Shown here one piece after another: positions 52,361-63,000 of a DNA stretch of 64,000 nucleotides. The DNA is from Pedobacter borealis DSM 19626 (GTDB lineage Bacteria > Bacteroidota > Bacteroidia > Sphingobacteriales > Sphingobacteriaceae). Below the pieces are notes generated by a model, which saw nothing but the letters and a program-made list of their open reading frames with translations, searched no databases and was not told the origin of the DNA. The translations under genes were made by a program, and so were the position numbers. Positions within the stretch are counted from its first letter, which is position 1. Each line of letters starts with the position of its first letter. The stretch is taken from NCBI RefSeq assembly GCF_000708285.2, contig NZ_JAUG01000009.1, forward strand, positions 18,970-82,969. Direction: 5' to 3'.

Positions 52361-54007
52361 TTAATCACTTTTAGGCGGTGCAGGTATCGCCAATGGATCT
52401 TCACGTTCCCAGTTCGGTTTTAAATCCATTAAAGCCTTTACATACCAAACTTTTTCGGGTTGATATCCTTCTTTAACATTTCCTGTATCCCAGATTCCGT
52501 TTTTATTCTCATCGTAAATTACCCTGAGCATATACTTGCCTGCTGGATATTTAGAAAAAGTAACTTTTGAGTTTTTGCTGACTGGAAAAGATTTTATGAT
52601 ATCCTTTTTTTCGTTTAGAAACTGCACCACATATCTTTTCGAAGTGTCAGGAACAGTTACATTTAATAGCAGGGTAGTATAAGCATCCGTGCTTTCGAGC
52701 GAAAATCTCTTGGTCATATCTTTATTTTTAGCATTGAATATAGCTGTAAAAGCACCTGCAGCTAGCTTTAAATCATAAGTTCTTTTATTTTTCCAGGGGT
52801 ATTTAATGTAATATTTAAGAAAATCTACACTGTCTTTCACCACCTCAAAAGTTGTTCGTTTTACTGAGTCCTCTAGAAGTGTGATTTTAGATGGATCTGC
52901 AGCAGCCATTGGAAATGGAAAGGTTAGTGTTAACTGTTGGAAAGGGTTTAACTTACCGCCCAATAAGTTATCAGAAACAGTAATTTCGCGTGTATAGGTG
53001 TCTTTTTTGCCCCGGGTAAAGTTTAAGGTCTGTAAAACTTTACCTTGATCTTGTATGGCAACTTTAACCGAATCGAAACTCAAATCCTTCAACCATATTT
53101 TCGCAGTATCGTTATTTTTAGAGAAATGTACAAACTTACCTGCGTCTATAGCTGGTGGGTCTGTAATGGTTATTTTAGGGCTTTTAAGCTGTTGATTAAA
53201 GATGATTGATATACTGCCGTCGTTATTTAGTTTTCGGTCTAATACGCGGAATTCTGGTGCTAATTCTTTAAATATCTGCAGATCTATATTCTCTATATTT
53301 TTATCTATTACAATAGGTTCTTTTACAAATCCAACTTCATCCGAAATCTGCTGGTATATTTTATCGCCTCCTCCGCTACTTTCTTTAACCGCATACACTT
53401 TATAAGTACCTTTTCTAAGGTTATTCAATTTGTAGGTTCCTGCGCTATCGGTAGTAGTATATATTGACGGACGTTTTTTTCCAAAAATGGTATCTCTTTC
53501 TAAAGGCAGAATAAATACGGTAACTTCCTTCTCAGGTTCGTCAGTTAGTGAATTGATTACCTTGCCGCTTAATGATAACGAATCTATTTCCGGGCCGGTA
53601 GAAAAAACATAGGATAAATTTTTAACAACATTTCCTTCATTAACATCAGCTACAGATTTTCCGAAATTTAAAGTGTAGGTCGTATTTTTTTCTAAAGAAT
53701 CTTTAAGAATAATTTCTAATCTTTTTTGTCTCTTTTTTAGCTCCGGAGCTTTTTCCTGATCAGGTGAAATAGAAAATTCTTTAAACTCATCTTTAAGATT
53801 AAAATATTCGTCAAACTCGATCACAATTTTTTTAGCATTAAAATTCCTCGTTTGATTTTTTGGAGTCATGCTTAAAACTTTTGGCGGCTTCGTATCTTTT
53901 GGCCCACCTTGTGGTGTTTGGATACTTGCACAACCAAAAAATAGGAGCAAGGTTATAACAACCGCTAAATTTTTAAGGTTAAAATACTGAGCTTTTAAAT
54001 TTGGCAT
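52361..54007 (-). CDS. Lipoprotein with Ig-like (Big_5) domain
   Basis: 548 residues. The lipobox is LLLFFGC (Cys about residue 26). The mature part begins with the Big_5-type domain (VLSMTPKNQTRNFNAKKIVI, FDEYFNL), followed by several beta-rich domains, one with the carboxypeptidase-regulatory-like stretch YTTTDSAGTYKLNNLRKGTY. Bacteroidota proteins of this kind are outer-membrane-associated with no assigned role. Confidence 0.85.
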   Translation of the reverse strand: MPNLKAQYFNLKNLAVVITLLLFFGCASIQTPQGGPKDTKPPKVLSMTPKNQTRNFNAKKIVIEFDEYFNLKDEFKEFSISPDQEKAPELKKRQKRLEIILKDSLEKNTTYTLNFGKSVADVNEGNVVKNLSYVFSTGPEIDSLSLSGKVINSLTDEPEKEVTVFILPLERDTIFGKKRPSIYTTTDSAGTYKLNNLRKGTYKVYAVKESSGGGDKIYQQISDEVGFVKEPIVIDKNIENIDLQIFKELAPEFRVLDRKLNNDGSISIIFNQQLKSPKITITDPPAIDAGKFVHFSKNNDTAKIWLKDLSFDSVKVAIQDQGKVLQTLNFTRGKKDTYTREITVSDNLLGGKLNPFQQLTLTFPFPMAAADPSKITLLEDSVKRTTFEVVKDSVDFLKYYIKYPWKNKRTYDLKLAAGAFTAIFNAKNKDMTKRFSLESTDAYTTLLLNVTVPDTSKRYVVQFLNEKKDIIKSFPVSKNSKVTFSKYPAGKYMLRVIYDENKNGIWDTGNVKEGYQPEKVWYVKALMDLKPNWEREDPLAIPAPPKSD

Positions 54008-54128
54008 ATTTTAAACGTTCTGACGAATTTTTATATTTTTTGGAACCGTAACATTAAAAAATCTTTTTTTTAGCTTATATCGCTTTATTTTAAGCCTGTT
54101 TTAGAATAGTTAAAGTATTGATTATCAA

Positions 54129-55991
54129 TTACTTATTAATATAAACCATTAAAACTGAGATATCTGAAGGTGAAACACCTGAAATCCGTGATGCCTGACC
54201 TAAAGTACGTGGTTTGATCTTAAATAATTTTTCTCTAGCCTCTTTTGAAATGGAAACAATTTTATTGTAATCGAAATCTGGTTTAATTTCTTTGTCTTCC
54301 ATTTTTAGCATCTTCGCTACAATTTCATTTTCCTTTTCAAAATAACTTTCATATTTAATTTTGATCTCGGCTTGTTCAATCGTCTCATTGTTTAAATCTT
54401 TTGTAGCTTCAGCAAGAGGTTTACTTACTTTAATCAGATCGGGTAAACCAACATGAGGCCTACCGACCAAACTGTGTATTTTTACATTTTGATTTAAGAC
54501 ACTCGACCCTAAATTTTCGAGCATTGGATTTGCATCGCTCATTTCGATACCTTGGTTTCTGGTGAACTTAACCAGAGCATCAGCATTTGCAATTTTCTGA
54601 TTTACCTTTTCTAAGCGCTCATCAGAAATTAAACCCAGTTCGTGCCCGATAGGAGATAAGCGGATATCAGCATTATCTTGTCTCAATAATAAACGGTGCT
54701 CGGCCCTTGATGTAAACATGCGATAAGGTTCTTCCGTTCCTTTTGTTACCAGGTCATCAATTAAAACACCGATATAACTGTCAGATCTTTTCATGATCAG
54801 TTCATGTTTATCTGTGATTTTTTGATGTGCATTTATACCAGCCATGAAACCCTGACAAGCTGCTTCTTCATATCCTGTAGTTCCATTTATTTGTCCGGCT
54901 AAAAATAAATTGCTGATCAATTTAGTTTCTAGTGTTAAAGACAATTGGGTAGGTGGGAAGAAATCGTATTCGATGGCATAACCCGGTCTAAACATTTTTG
55001 CTTGTTCGAAACCTGGTATTAACCTTAGTGCTTTAAATTGTACATCTTCTGGAAGTGATGTTGAAAATCCGTTTACGTAAATTTCGCAAGTGTTCCATCC
55101 TTCGGGTTCAACAAAAATCTGATGCCTGTCGCGCTCTGCAAAACGGTTAATTTTATCTTCAATGGATGGACAGTATCTCGGGCCTAAACCTTTAATTCTT
55201 CCAGTAAACATTGGTGATTTTTCGAAACCTTCTTTTAGCGTTTCATGAACATCTCCATTGGTATAAGTGATCCAGCAACAACGTTGGTCTGTCGACACTT
55301 CGGTATCAGTATATGAGAATTTACCTGGATTTTCATCTCCCCATTGTTCTTCCATTTTGGTATAATCCAAACTTCTTCCATCTACACGTGGGGGAGTGCC
55401 GGTTTTCATTCGACCTGCTTCCATGCCTAATTCAACCAGTTGTTCTGTAATTCCTGTTGACGCTCTTTCGGCTGTTCTACCTCCTCCAAATTTCTTTTCT
55501 CCAATATGCATTATGCCGTTTAAGAAAGTTCCATTGGTAAGTACTACTGCTGTACTTTCTATCTCTATACCTAAAGAAGTTTTAACACCGTATACCGTAT
55601 TATCTTTTACCAACAGCCCAACAACACTATCTTGCCATATATCGAGATTAGGTGTTCTTTCTAATGCTAAACGCCATTCTTCTGCAAAGCGCATTCTATC
55701 TATCTGTGCCCTTGGGCTCCACATAGCAGGCCCCTTTGATTTATTGAGCATTCTAAATTGAATAGTCGATTTATCAGAAATAATGCCTGAGTAACCACCC
55801 ATAGCATCCACCTCACGAACGATCTGTCCTTTAGCTACGCCACCCATAGCAGGGTTACAACTCATCTGGGCAATGGTACCCATGTTCATTGTGATTAATA
55901 AAACAGATGATCCTAAATTGGCGGCGGCAGCAGCAGCTTCACAGCCTGCGTGACCAGCACCAACAACAATCAAATCGTATTTTGAAAACAT
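54129..55991 (-). CDS. mnmG: tRNA uridine-5-carboxymethylaminomethyl modification enzyme MnmG
   Basis: 620 residues. The FAD motif is [16 protein letters not shown]; the family parts [20 protein letters not shown] and [14 protein letters not shown], and the C-terminal helical domain ([20 protein letters not shown]), are present. With MnmE it makes cmnm5U34 in tRNA. It is commonly near the origin, and parS-like sites lie just upstream of its start. Confidence 0.97.
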   Translation of the reverse strand: MFSKYDLIVVGAGHAGCEAAAAAANLGSSVLLITMNMGTIAQMSCNPAMGGVAKGQIVREVDAMGGYSGIISDKSTIQFRMLNKSKGPAMWSPRAQIDRMRFAEEWRLALERTPNLDIWQDSVVGLLVKDNTVYGVKTSLGIEIESTAVVLTNGTFLNGIMHIGEKKFGGGRTAERASTGITEQLVELGMEAGRMKTGTPPRVDGRSLDYTKMEEQWGDENPGKFSYTDTEVSTDQRCCWITYTNGDVHETLKEGFEKSPMFTGRIKGLGPRYCPSIEDKINRFAERDRHQIFVEPEGWNTCEIYVNGFSTSLPEDVQFKALRLIPGFEQAKMFRPGYAIEYDFFPPTQLSLTLETKLISNLFLAGQINGTTGYEEAACQGFMAGINAHQKITDKHELIMKRSDSYIGVLIDDLVTKGTEEPYRMFTSRAEHRLLLRQDNADIRLSPIGHELGLISDERLEKVNQKIANADALVKFTRNQGIEMSDANPMLENLGSSVLNQNVKIHSLVGRPHVGLPDLIKVSKPLAEATKDLNNETIEQAEIKIKYESYFEKENEIVAKMLKMEDKEIKPDFDYNKIVSISKEAREKLFKIKPRTLGQASRISGVSPSDISVLMVYINK

Positions 55992-56011
55992 TTTATTTTA
56001 TATTTCTTTAA

Positions 56012-56027
56012 TGTTCCACGTGGAACA
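56012..56027. promoter_or_regulatory. parS-like site
   Basis: TGTTCCACGTGGAACA, a perfect 16-bp palindrome that fits the ParB-binding consensus TGTTNCACGTGAAACA closely. It lies 21 bp upstream of the mnmG start. Confidence 0.8.
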
Positions 56028-56050
56028 ATTGGTTTTTATTTTTTAAATCA

Positions 56051-56076
56051 GATGCTGAAATGAATTCAGCATGACG
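56051..56076. repeat. Single REP-like arm
   Basis: GATGCTGAAATGAATTCAGC then ATGACG, one self-complementary arm between the parS-like sites. No clean second arm was found nearby. Confidence 0.7.
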
Positions 56077-56083
56077 CATGAGA

Positions 56084-56099
56084 TGTTCCATGCGGAGCA
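56084..56099. promoter_or_regulatory. Degenerate parS-like site
   Basis: TGTTCCATGCGGAGCA resembles the parS palindrome at 56012 with several mismatches; it may be a decayed third site. Confidence 0.35.
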
Positions 56100-56216
56100 A
56101 TTTTATTTATTAATCAGTATTGTCAGTCTGAGCGTAGTCGAAGAGTATTAGTTTGTGTAGTTTTAAATTATCCTTCGGACGCGCTCAAGGCGAAACATCA
56201 TGATTTATTTTAATAA

Positions 56217-56232
56217 TGTTCCACGTGAAACA
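56217..56232. promoter_or_regulatory. parS-like site
   Basis: TGTTCCACGTGAAACA matches the consensus TGTTNCACGTGAAACA at every fixed position. It lies 34 bp after the stop of the ABC-F gene. With the site at 56012 it supports an origin-proximal position. Confidence 0.85.
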
Positions 56233-56265
56233 TAACGCGGAAAATATCTTTCAATTGTGCTTTGG

Positions 56266-58128
56266 TTATTCTGAAAGTTCGAGCCAACGCATGGTTAATT
56301 CGTCAAGCTTTGCTTGAAGTGATTCTATCTCGTTGGAAACTTCCTGAATTTTTACATAGTCGGTCGCATCAATTTTAACTAAGCTTTCGTTAAGCGAAGC
56401 TATTTTATTCTCCATTTCTGCAATACCTTTTTCACTATCTTCCAGTTCTTTTTGCTCCTTGAAACTTAATTTTTTCACCGCTTTAACAGGTGCTTGTTCT
56501 ACAGCAGGAGCAGGGGTTTTCTTGGTTTCCGTTTTTGCTTTTGGCTGTTCTAAACTTAAACGGTACTCAGAATAATTGCCGTTATAAATTTTAACCACAC
56601 CTTCGCCTTCCATAATAAATAGTTGATCGCTCATTTTGTCAAGCAGGTATCTATCGTGTGAAACCAGCATTAATATGCCAGGGAAGTTTTCTAAAAATTC
56701 TTCAAGAACGTTTAACGTGTCGATGTCAAGATCGTTGGTTGGCTCATCCAAAATTAAAAAGTTCGGATTTTGCATCAACACTTTCATCAGGTTCAAACGT
56801 TTCTTTTCACCACCACTTAATTTCTCTACCATGCCATGTTGTTTCTTCGGCGGGAAGAGAAATAGGGTTAATAGGGCGGAGGCCGTAATCACTGAACCGT
56901 CAGCCATCTTGATATATTCAGCATCCGATTTTACAATATCAATTACCCTTTCCTTTGGATCGAAAGTTAAACCACCTTGTTTGTAATAACCAAAAACGGT
57001 TGTATCTCCAGTATCAACTTTACCAGCATCTGGCTTTAATTGACTTGTAATGATATTTAGCAAAGTAGATTTACCCGTGCCATTTTTTCCTGCTAAGCCA
57101 ATTCTGTCTCCTTTTTTAAAGGTGTAACTAAAATCGTTGATGATCGGACGGTCATCAAATGCTTTTTTAATATGTTCTATCTCAATAATCTTCCCGCCTT
57201 GACGAGACATCTTCATTTGGAGGTTAATACTCTGATTATCAGACTTTTTCTTTGATTTTTCTTCTAAATCGTAAAAAGCATTGATTCTGGCGTTAGATTT
57301 GGTTCCGCGTGCCTGTGGCATGCGTCTCATCCACTCCAATTCTTTCTTTAATAGCTGTTGGTTCTTATGTAAAACCGTTGCGTCTAAAGCTTCTCTTTCC
57401 GATTTCTTCTCTAAATAATAAGCATAGTTTCCATTATAGTTGAAAATTTTACCTCTATCTAATTCAACAATGGTATTGCAAACATTATCCAAAAAGTATC
57501 TATCGTGGGTAACGAGTAAAATTGTTTTCTGTCCGGTAGTTAATAATTTCTCCAGCCATTCAATGGTATCAATGTCCAAATGATTCGTCGGTTCATCAAG
57601 CACCAGAATTTCTGGATCTTCAATTAAAAGTTTAGCCAGTGCCAAACGTTTCTTTTGCCCGCCAGATAGGGTAGATATTTTCTGCTGAAGATGAGTAATG
57701 CCCATTCTGTTTAAAATGGTTTTAATCTCATGTTCATATTCCCAGGCATTGTGTTCGCTTAATTCTTCATATAAACGATTAAGCGTTTTTTCGTCTGGAT
57801 TAGGGTCTTCAATTAATTCTTCATATTCCTTAATTAACTGTTGTTGTTTATTCTCAAGAGAGAATATGTGGTCGCTAATAGAAAAACCTTCAGTAAATTG
57901 TGGTTCCTGATCGAGAAAACCGATTTTAACAGCTTTATTTTTTACAATTTTACCTTCGAGCGGAGGGAACCTTTCTGCCAATAATTTCAAAAGTGTACTC
58001 TTACCCGCACCATTAATTCCAACCAACGCCACGCGCTGACCAGAGTTAATACCTAAGGTTAAATTTTTAAATAGCCATTCGTCATGATAACCATGACCTA
58101 AGCCTTCTGCCGCAATTAGTGTGCTCAA
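56266..58128 (-). CDS. ABC-F family ATPase (Uup-like)
   Basis: 620 residues, two ABC domains without TM segments. Walker A: GINGAGKST and GKNGTGKST; signatures LSGGQKKRLALAK and LSGGEKKRLNLMK; Walker B LVLDEPTNHLD and LILDEPTNDLD. A C-terminal coiled coil (about 550-620) is as in Uup. ABC-F proteins act on ribosomes; Uup also affects precise transposon excision. It could be an antibiotic-protection type, but the C-terminal coiled coil favours Uup. Confidence 0.93.
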   Translation of the reverse strand: MSTLIAAEGLGHGYHDEWLFKNLTLGINSGQRVALVGINGAGKSTLLKLLAERFPPLEGKIVKNKAVKIGFLDQEPQFTEGFSISDHIFSLENKQQQLIKEYEELIEDPNPDEKTLNRLYEELSEHNAWEYEHEIKTILNRMGITHLQQKISTLSGGQKKRLALAKLLIEDPEILVLDEPTNHLDIDTIEWLEKLLTTGQKTILLVTHDRYFLDNVCNTIVELDRGKIFNYNGNYAYYLEKKSEREALDATVLHKNQQLLKKELEWMRRMPQARGTKSNARINAFYDLEEKSKKKSDNQSINLQMKMSRQGGKIIEIEHIKKAFDDRPIINDFSYTFKKGDRIGLAGKNGTGKSTLLNIITSQLKPDAGKVDTGDTTVFGYYKQGGLTFDPKERVIDIVKSDAEYIKMADGSVITASALLTLFLFPPKKQHGMVEKLSGGEKKRLNLMKVLMQNPNFLILDEPTNDLDIDTLNVLEEFLENFPGILMLVSHDRYLLDKMSDQLFIMEGEGVVKIYNGNYSEYRLSLEQPKAKTETKKTPAPAVEQAPVKAVKKLSFKEQKELEDSEKGIAEMENKIASLNESLVKIDATDYVKIQEVSNEIESLQAKLDELTMRWLELSE

Positions 58129-58312
58129 TTTTTTTGTATTTCGGATTTATAAAGGAAAATTAGTGCAAAAGTAAGTATAAAATATTTGGAACGGCATAAT
58201 CAAATTGTAAAGGGCTTCTGTATCAGCTAAAAATGGCAGAATATTGATGCTTTGGATTATCTGTTCAATCGTTCATTTGTTATTAGTTGCATCATTTCAG
58301 TAAAAAAGAAAA

Positions 58313-58338
58313 CAGCGGTCGGACTCGCTCCACCGCTG
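58313..58338 (-). terminator. Hairpin after ybeY
   Basis: CAGCGGT and ACCGCTG pair around a 12-base loop, with a T-rich tract on the minus strand. Lies in the 600-bp gap between ybeY and the ABC-F gene; otherwise this gap holds one REP-like repeat and no gene. Confidence 0.55.
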
Positions 58339-58587
58339 CTTCAATCATTAACTAAAACTAAACTTTATCTTGATATAATGCACAGGGTATAAATTCTAGC
58401 GCATTATTTAATTGCCGTTTTTTGAATATAAGACTGCGGTTGATTAGAAATGTTGCAGAGAATTTGAGCGTATTATACCAGCATAGACTAATTGTCGACG
58501 AACGCCCATAACTATTAGACGAACGGCACTAAAAATAATTGGGAAGGGGTATTATTTACTTGGACTTAGCAACTGCGGAGATTCTAT

Positions 58588-58706
58588 TGTCATTCTGAAT
58601 GCAATGAAGAATCTGCAAACGATGGAATGCAAACTCCAACGAGAAGATAGAGAATGAAAGTGCTGTGATAATTATTAAAAGGTTCTTCGCTGCGCTCAGA
58701 ATGACA
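58588..58706. repeat. REP-like palindrome
   Basis: Left arm TGTCATTCTGA...AGAATCT, right arm GGTTCTTC...TCAGAATGACA. Each arm has an inner pair (ATTCT/AGAAT). Lies downstream of ybeY. Confidence 0.75.
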
Positions 58707-58728
58707 TCATGGGGAAGAAGAGGGTAGA

Positions 58729-59166
58729 CTAAACTAATCCAACTTCCGCTCTATAACCCAGGTATTCATCTTCTTTCTGAGTCATAAGGGTTTTAGCCGC
58801 TTTTCCTTTGTCTTTGTAACCTAATAAATGTAGGGTACCGTGAATCATAATGCGGCAAACCTCATCAAATTCCAGAGTTTTGAAGGTTTTAGCATTTTCT
58901 TTAACACGCTCAATGCTGATGAAAATATCGCTTACAATCTGTTTTTCTTCTTCAGAATTATCGAAAGTAATGATATCGGTATAGGTATCGTGGTTTAAAT
59001 ATTGTTGGTTGATGCCCAACAGGTATTCGTCGCTACAGAAAATGAAATTAAGTTCCTGCAATTTAAAACATTCTTTTTCAATCGTAGCTTTAATCCACTT
59101 CTTTACTTTAAGTTTCTGAGGAAGATTGTAGCTAACTGATTCTGTGAAAAATGATATTGCAGGCAT
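58729..59166 (-). CDS. ybeY: rRNA maturation RNase YbeY
   Basis: 145 residues. The metal site is HGTLHLLGYKD near residue 110. In most YbeY the motif is HGxLHLxGYDH; here the third ligand His is replaced by Asp after Lys. This may be a lineage variant, because the rest of the protein (FIFCSDEYLLGINQQYLNHD, TDIITFDN) is normal. It processes 16S rRNA 3' ends. Confidence 0.92.
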   Translation of the reverse strand: MPAISFFTESVSYNLPQKLKVKKWIKATIEKECFKLQELNFIFCSDEYLLGINQQYLNHDTYTDIITFDNSEEEKQIVSDIFISIERVKENAKTFKTLEFDEVCRIMIHGTLHLLGYKDKGKAAKTLMTQKEDEYLGYRAEVGLV

Positions 59167-59244
59167 ATTGTGGTGTTTATGGCTGCAAATTTAAGAAATA
59201 TTCCAATAGTTGCGCTGAACCTGATTGAGCACCTAATTAGATGT

Positions 59245-59516
59245 TTACTTTTTTTTGAACTTAGATTTAGGACTTCTTGCCGTGTGAAAAACAGCAAAGA
59301 TTATGATTTCCTCTCCTATGATCTCGAATATTAGAACGTATGGAAATTTGTTAAGGACTAAATGACGATAATTCTTTTTTAGTTTTTGATAAAAGAGCGG
59401 ATTCTTCTCTAACTTGGTATAACACCTACTTAGTTCTGACAGAAATAAGTCTCCCAATCCTTCTTTGCATCTTTTGCCATTTGAATAGCATTGGGCTTTA
59501 TCTGAATGGTGTACAT
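59245..59516 (-). pseudogene. RelE/ParE-type toxin gene, frameshifted
   Basis: The toxin would start at ATG 59516 (TAATG overlap with the antitoxin's original stop) and read MYTIQIKPNAIQMAKDAKKD, but then hits a stop. The family C-terminus is in another frame: KEGLGDLFLSELSRCYTKLE, then NYRHLVLNKFPYVLIFEIIG and HTARSPKSKF. The two parts meet near 59465-59475, where a few codons of the usual sequence are missing, so an out-of-frame internal deletion is likely. Probably inactive. Confidence 0.75.
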
Positions 59517-59755
59517 TACAGTGCTTTAAGGCCTTTAATGATATCCAAAGAATCCTGTTTACTGTAAGATTTAGTTTCACCTTTTAGATGGAGTTACCGT
59601 TCTCTATCAAGTATATCCAGATGTTCCTCCGACAGGTTAAATGATTGTTCGTCTTCAATTTCTCTTTCAAGAAGCGTATAAATTGCCCTTATTTTATTAT
59701 CCTCCGCATCAGATAGATAAGTAATTAATCTTTGTCTTATGGCTGTGCTTGTCAT
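59516..59755 (-). pseudogene. Antitoxin gene with premature stop
   Basis: From ATG 59755 the product is MTSTAIRQRLITYLSDAEDN and on to LDILDRER, then TAA at 59594-59596 after 53 codons. In the same frame beyond the stop, translation continues LHLKGETKSYSKQDSLDIIK up to the TAA that overlaps the toxin ATG, giving an ideal 79-residue antitoxin. One change (GAA to TAA) would explain the truncation. Confidence 0.8.
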
Positions 59756-59812
59756 GATATCAAATATAATAAAAAAATGCCATGAGTTCCGTGTTTCTGT
59801 GGCAGAACCCAA

Positions 59813-59981
59813 GGAAATCGCTTTTAACTTTTCTCTGATAATTCTTCCTCTTTCTGCGCATACCTAAGCATTATGTTTGCCACGGAAGCACGAAAACACG
59901 GAAAAATTTACTTCTTCTCCGTGATTTCTGTGTTTCCGTGGCTAATTAATTTTTGCACATGTTTTAAAAGCGATTTCCCTG
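59813..59981. repeat. ~170-bp element, left copy of an inverted pair
   Basis: Nearly identical (one substitution and one indel seen) to the reverse complement of 63828-63997. Its own ends are inverted repeats (GGAAATCGCTTTTAA / TTAAAAGCGATTTCC), and an inner imperfect hairpin (GCCACGGAAGCACG...CCGTGGC) is present, so it looks MITE-like. The 13-mer CTGTGGCAGAACC flanks it on both sides (59797-59809, 59989-60001); the second copy touches the stop of the DUF4175 gene. Confidence 0.85.
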
Positions 59982-60000
59982 AATTTCCCTGTGGCAGAAC

Positions 60001-63000
60001 CTATTGAGGCATATTCAATGACTTCAAATATTCAGCGATCTTGTTTTTATAGTAATAATTTAAGCTTGGTGGCAGTTTTTGCAACATATCGTTACCGTTT
60101 TGTTGCTGTTTTTTAAACTGATCGACCATTTTTTGATAAGATGGAGGGAACGCCTTAGCTGCTTTACTTTCCCGTTTAGTGTCTTCTTCCTGATCGCGTT
60201 CTGCTTTTTCTGCCTCTAATAACTTTGTTAAAAGGTCTTTTTGCCTGTTTAAGGTTTCTTGTTGCAAACGTTTGTTAACCAGATCGCTCTCGGTCTGTTT
60301 CATTTCTTTAATGGCTTCATTTAGGTTGCCCATTTTACCTGTACCGTCTTTGTTCTCTTCACGGTTGATCTTTTCGAGTGCCTGACGGATCATTTGTTGC
60401 TGCTGGGCCATCTTACCAAATTCCTGGCTCATTTGTCCTTTGCCAACTTTACCTTGATTATCTCCCGACTTTTGCATTTGCTCGCGGGCTTTTTGCATGC
60501 TTTTGTTCAGCTGTTCCTGCATCTGCGAAAGCTGCTTCATCCCTTGCTTTTGTTTCTTTCCACTGCCGCCCTTACCGTTTTTCTGCATATTTTGCAGCTG
60601 ACTTAGCGCTTCACTCAACATCAAGGTTAGATTATTGATAGAAGTCATGGTAAACTGCTGAAAACGGTTAGCCTCAGGCGTTCTTCTATCGCCCAAACTT
60701 TCCAAACTTTTATCCAGGTTGAAATTGATTTTGTTCATCTCCTCGTTAACCGTCGATTCTATCTGCGGAACGCGCTTGCTTAAACTGTATAAGCTATCGG
60801 CAATAGTTTTAAGGTTATCTTTAATGCTCCGCTGTTTCTGAACGTTGCTGGTATAAGAAGGATCGGCCGCGGTCATTTTCTTTAAAGCAAGCATCACTTT
60901 TTCCTGATCGAAAGAAGTGGTCAATAAGTTTTCCAAGAGGCGTCGCAACTCTTTGGCGTTCAGGTTGTTTTCCATTTCTTCACCCTGTTGCTGCATATCG
61001 CTCATTTTTTTAGAAAGCTTTTCCATCTGTTCGCCAGCTTTTTGCTGTTTCTGGCTTGCATTTTTCGAATCCTTTTTATCTAAAGCGTCTTTACTGTCCT
61101 GCTGTTCTTTTTGTATATCCTGCACATCTTTTTCAGGATTTTCGAAAGGATTTGGCTTTTCAAGCGACTGATTTTTTTGTTCCAGCTTTTTTAGATCATC
61201 TTTCAGGTCTTTCATTTCCTTGTTAAGTGCATCCTGTTTCTGCTTTAACGATTCATTGTCCTGTTTTTTGTCTTTTGTTTGTTCAGCAAGTTCCTTTTGT
61301 TCTTTAGCCAATTCGTTTAGCCGATCGATATCGGTTTGAAGGTTTTGTTCAAATTCTAATTGTTTGTAGAGTTCTAGAATCCTGTCGAGTTCATTTTTAA
61401 GGGTTTTATTATCCAGTTGCATTTTCGAGAGCTCATTCTGTGTTTGGTCTTTATTTTTCTCATTCATCAGGTTTTGCAGCTTTTGCAAAAGTTCTTTTGT
61501 TTTCTCATCCAATACATTATCGAACAGGTCTTTAATCTGTTTCTGTTTTTCCAGAAGTTCTTCCGTTTGTTTTTGGTCTTCCTGTTGCTGAATATTTTTA
61601 TCGTTCTGCTCTTTTATTTCCTTAACCGCCTCATCAAGCTGTTTTTGTTTGTCTAAAAGGGCTTCAATCTGTTTTTTATCTTCGAAAGAAATCTGTTTTT
61701 TATCGATGATGCTTTCGGCCACCTTTTTACTTTCTTTTTCGATGGTATTGGCCAGGCGTATGGCCGATTGCATTTTCTGTTTTAAAGCCTGGTTGCTTGC
61801 ATTTACCTGTTCGGCGGTTTCTTTTTTGGTAGGTTGTTTAAAGGTTTTGATTTCCGATCGGGTAACTTTTGCGCCATTTACACCGTCGTTATCGGCTACT
61901 TCAAAATAATATTCAATTTCCTGACCAGGTTTGGCAGCTGCAGTTTTTAAATCCCAGAAATAGAAAAAGGTATTTTCTGTCGCATTGCTTTTAATGGCAA
62001 TATTTTTGGTAATTGTACCCACAATGCGGTTATTTTCTTTTATATTGTATTTAAAACTTAAGCGGCTAAAACCATAATCATCAGTAACCTGACCACTGAA
62101 ATACAAGGCTTTATTACTCACTGAATCAGATTTTTCTTCAACAGAAATACCAGGAGATTGATCTTTAACAACCGTGATTTGATGCGACAAAGAATCTCTG
62201 AGCGTAACATATTGGTTTTTAGGTGTAATGCTATATTTTGAATTATTCCTGATGGTAGCATTAAAGGCCGATTCATTATCCTCAACTTTTAAAACATTTT
62301 CGGTCCCATTTAAAATAAACAGCAGTGAGCTGCTCTGGCCGGTTTTAAAGTTCCAGGTAACTTTTGTGCCTTCGGGTAGAAGCATATCGCCAACATTGGC
62401 AATCAGTTCCTGTTTTTTACCCAGATAAGCAGGGTAATTTAAAGTTGCGGTTGCATTTAATAATTCAGGACGGGGTTTCACAGAAACAGTAAACATTGCT
62501 GAACTAAAGCCACCACCTTTAAAAACCAGTTTTTTATCACTCTGTATATTTTTGATGCTGTAATTAAACTTACTGATGCTCTCTTTTTCGAGTTTATAGG
62601 TGTTTTTTCCGTCTTCAACGTAAATTTCGGCAGGAAGTTCGTCACCGGCCAGTTTAACGTTTAGGGTTACATCATCACCCTGGGTAACGGTTAAACTCTT
62701 ATTTAAAATTGTGAAACTGAAAGGCGCTTTAGGCGCAATGTATTCATCGTACTTAAAAAAACTGTTTGTACCCTCGCGTAAAATAGCGGGTGCGATAATA
62801 GCAATAAGCAGAATAATAGAAAGGGGAACAAAAAGATATTTTAAATATTTCCGGTTATCGTTAATGCTAACAGCGCTGTAAAATGGAACAGGTTTAAGCT
62901 CAAGGATCTTTTGATCGATACTCGCGAGAATGAGGTGGTTGTTTTCTGGATGATTTTCAGATAAATGATGAAGTTGTAAGGTGTTGAGCAATTTATCCTT

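Noticed and set aside
59245..59580. Treating the 111-codon frame as an intact toxin
   Set aside because: Its first 25 or so codons read the antitoxin 3' end out of frame; the true toxin start is at 59516 in another frame.
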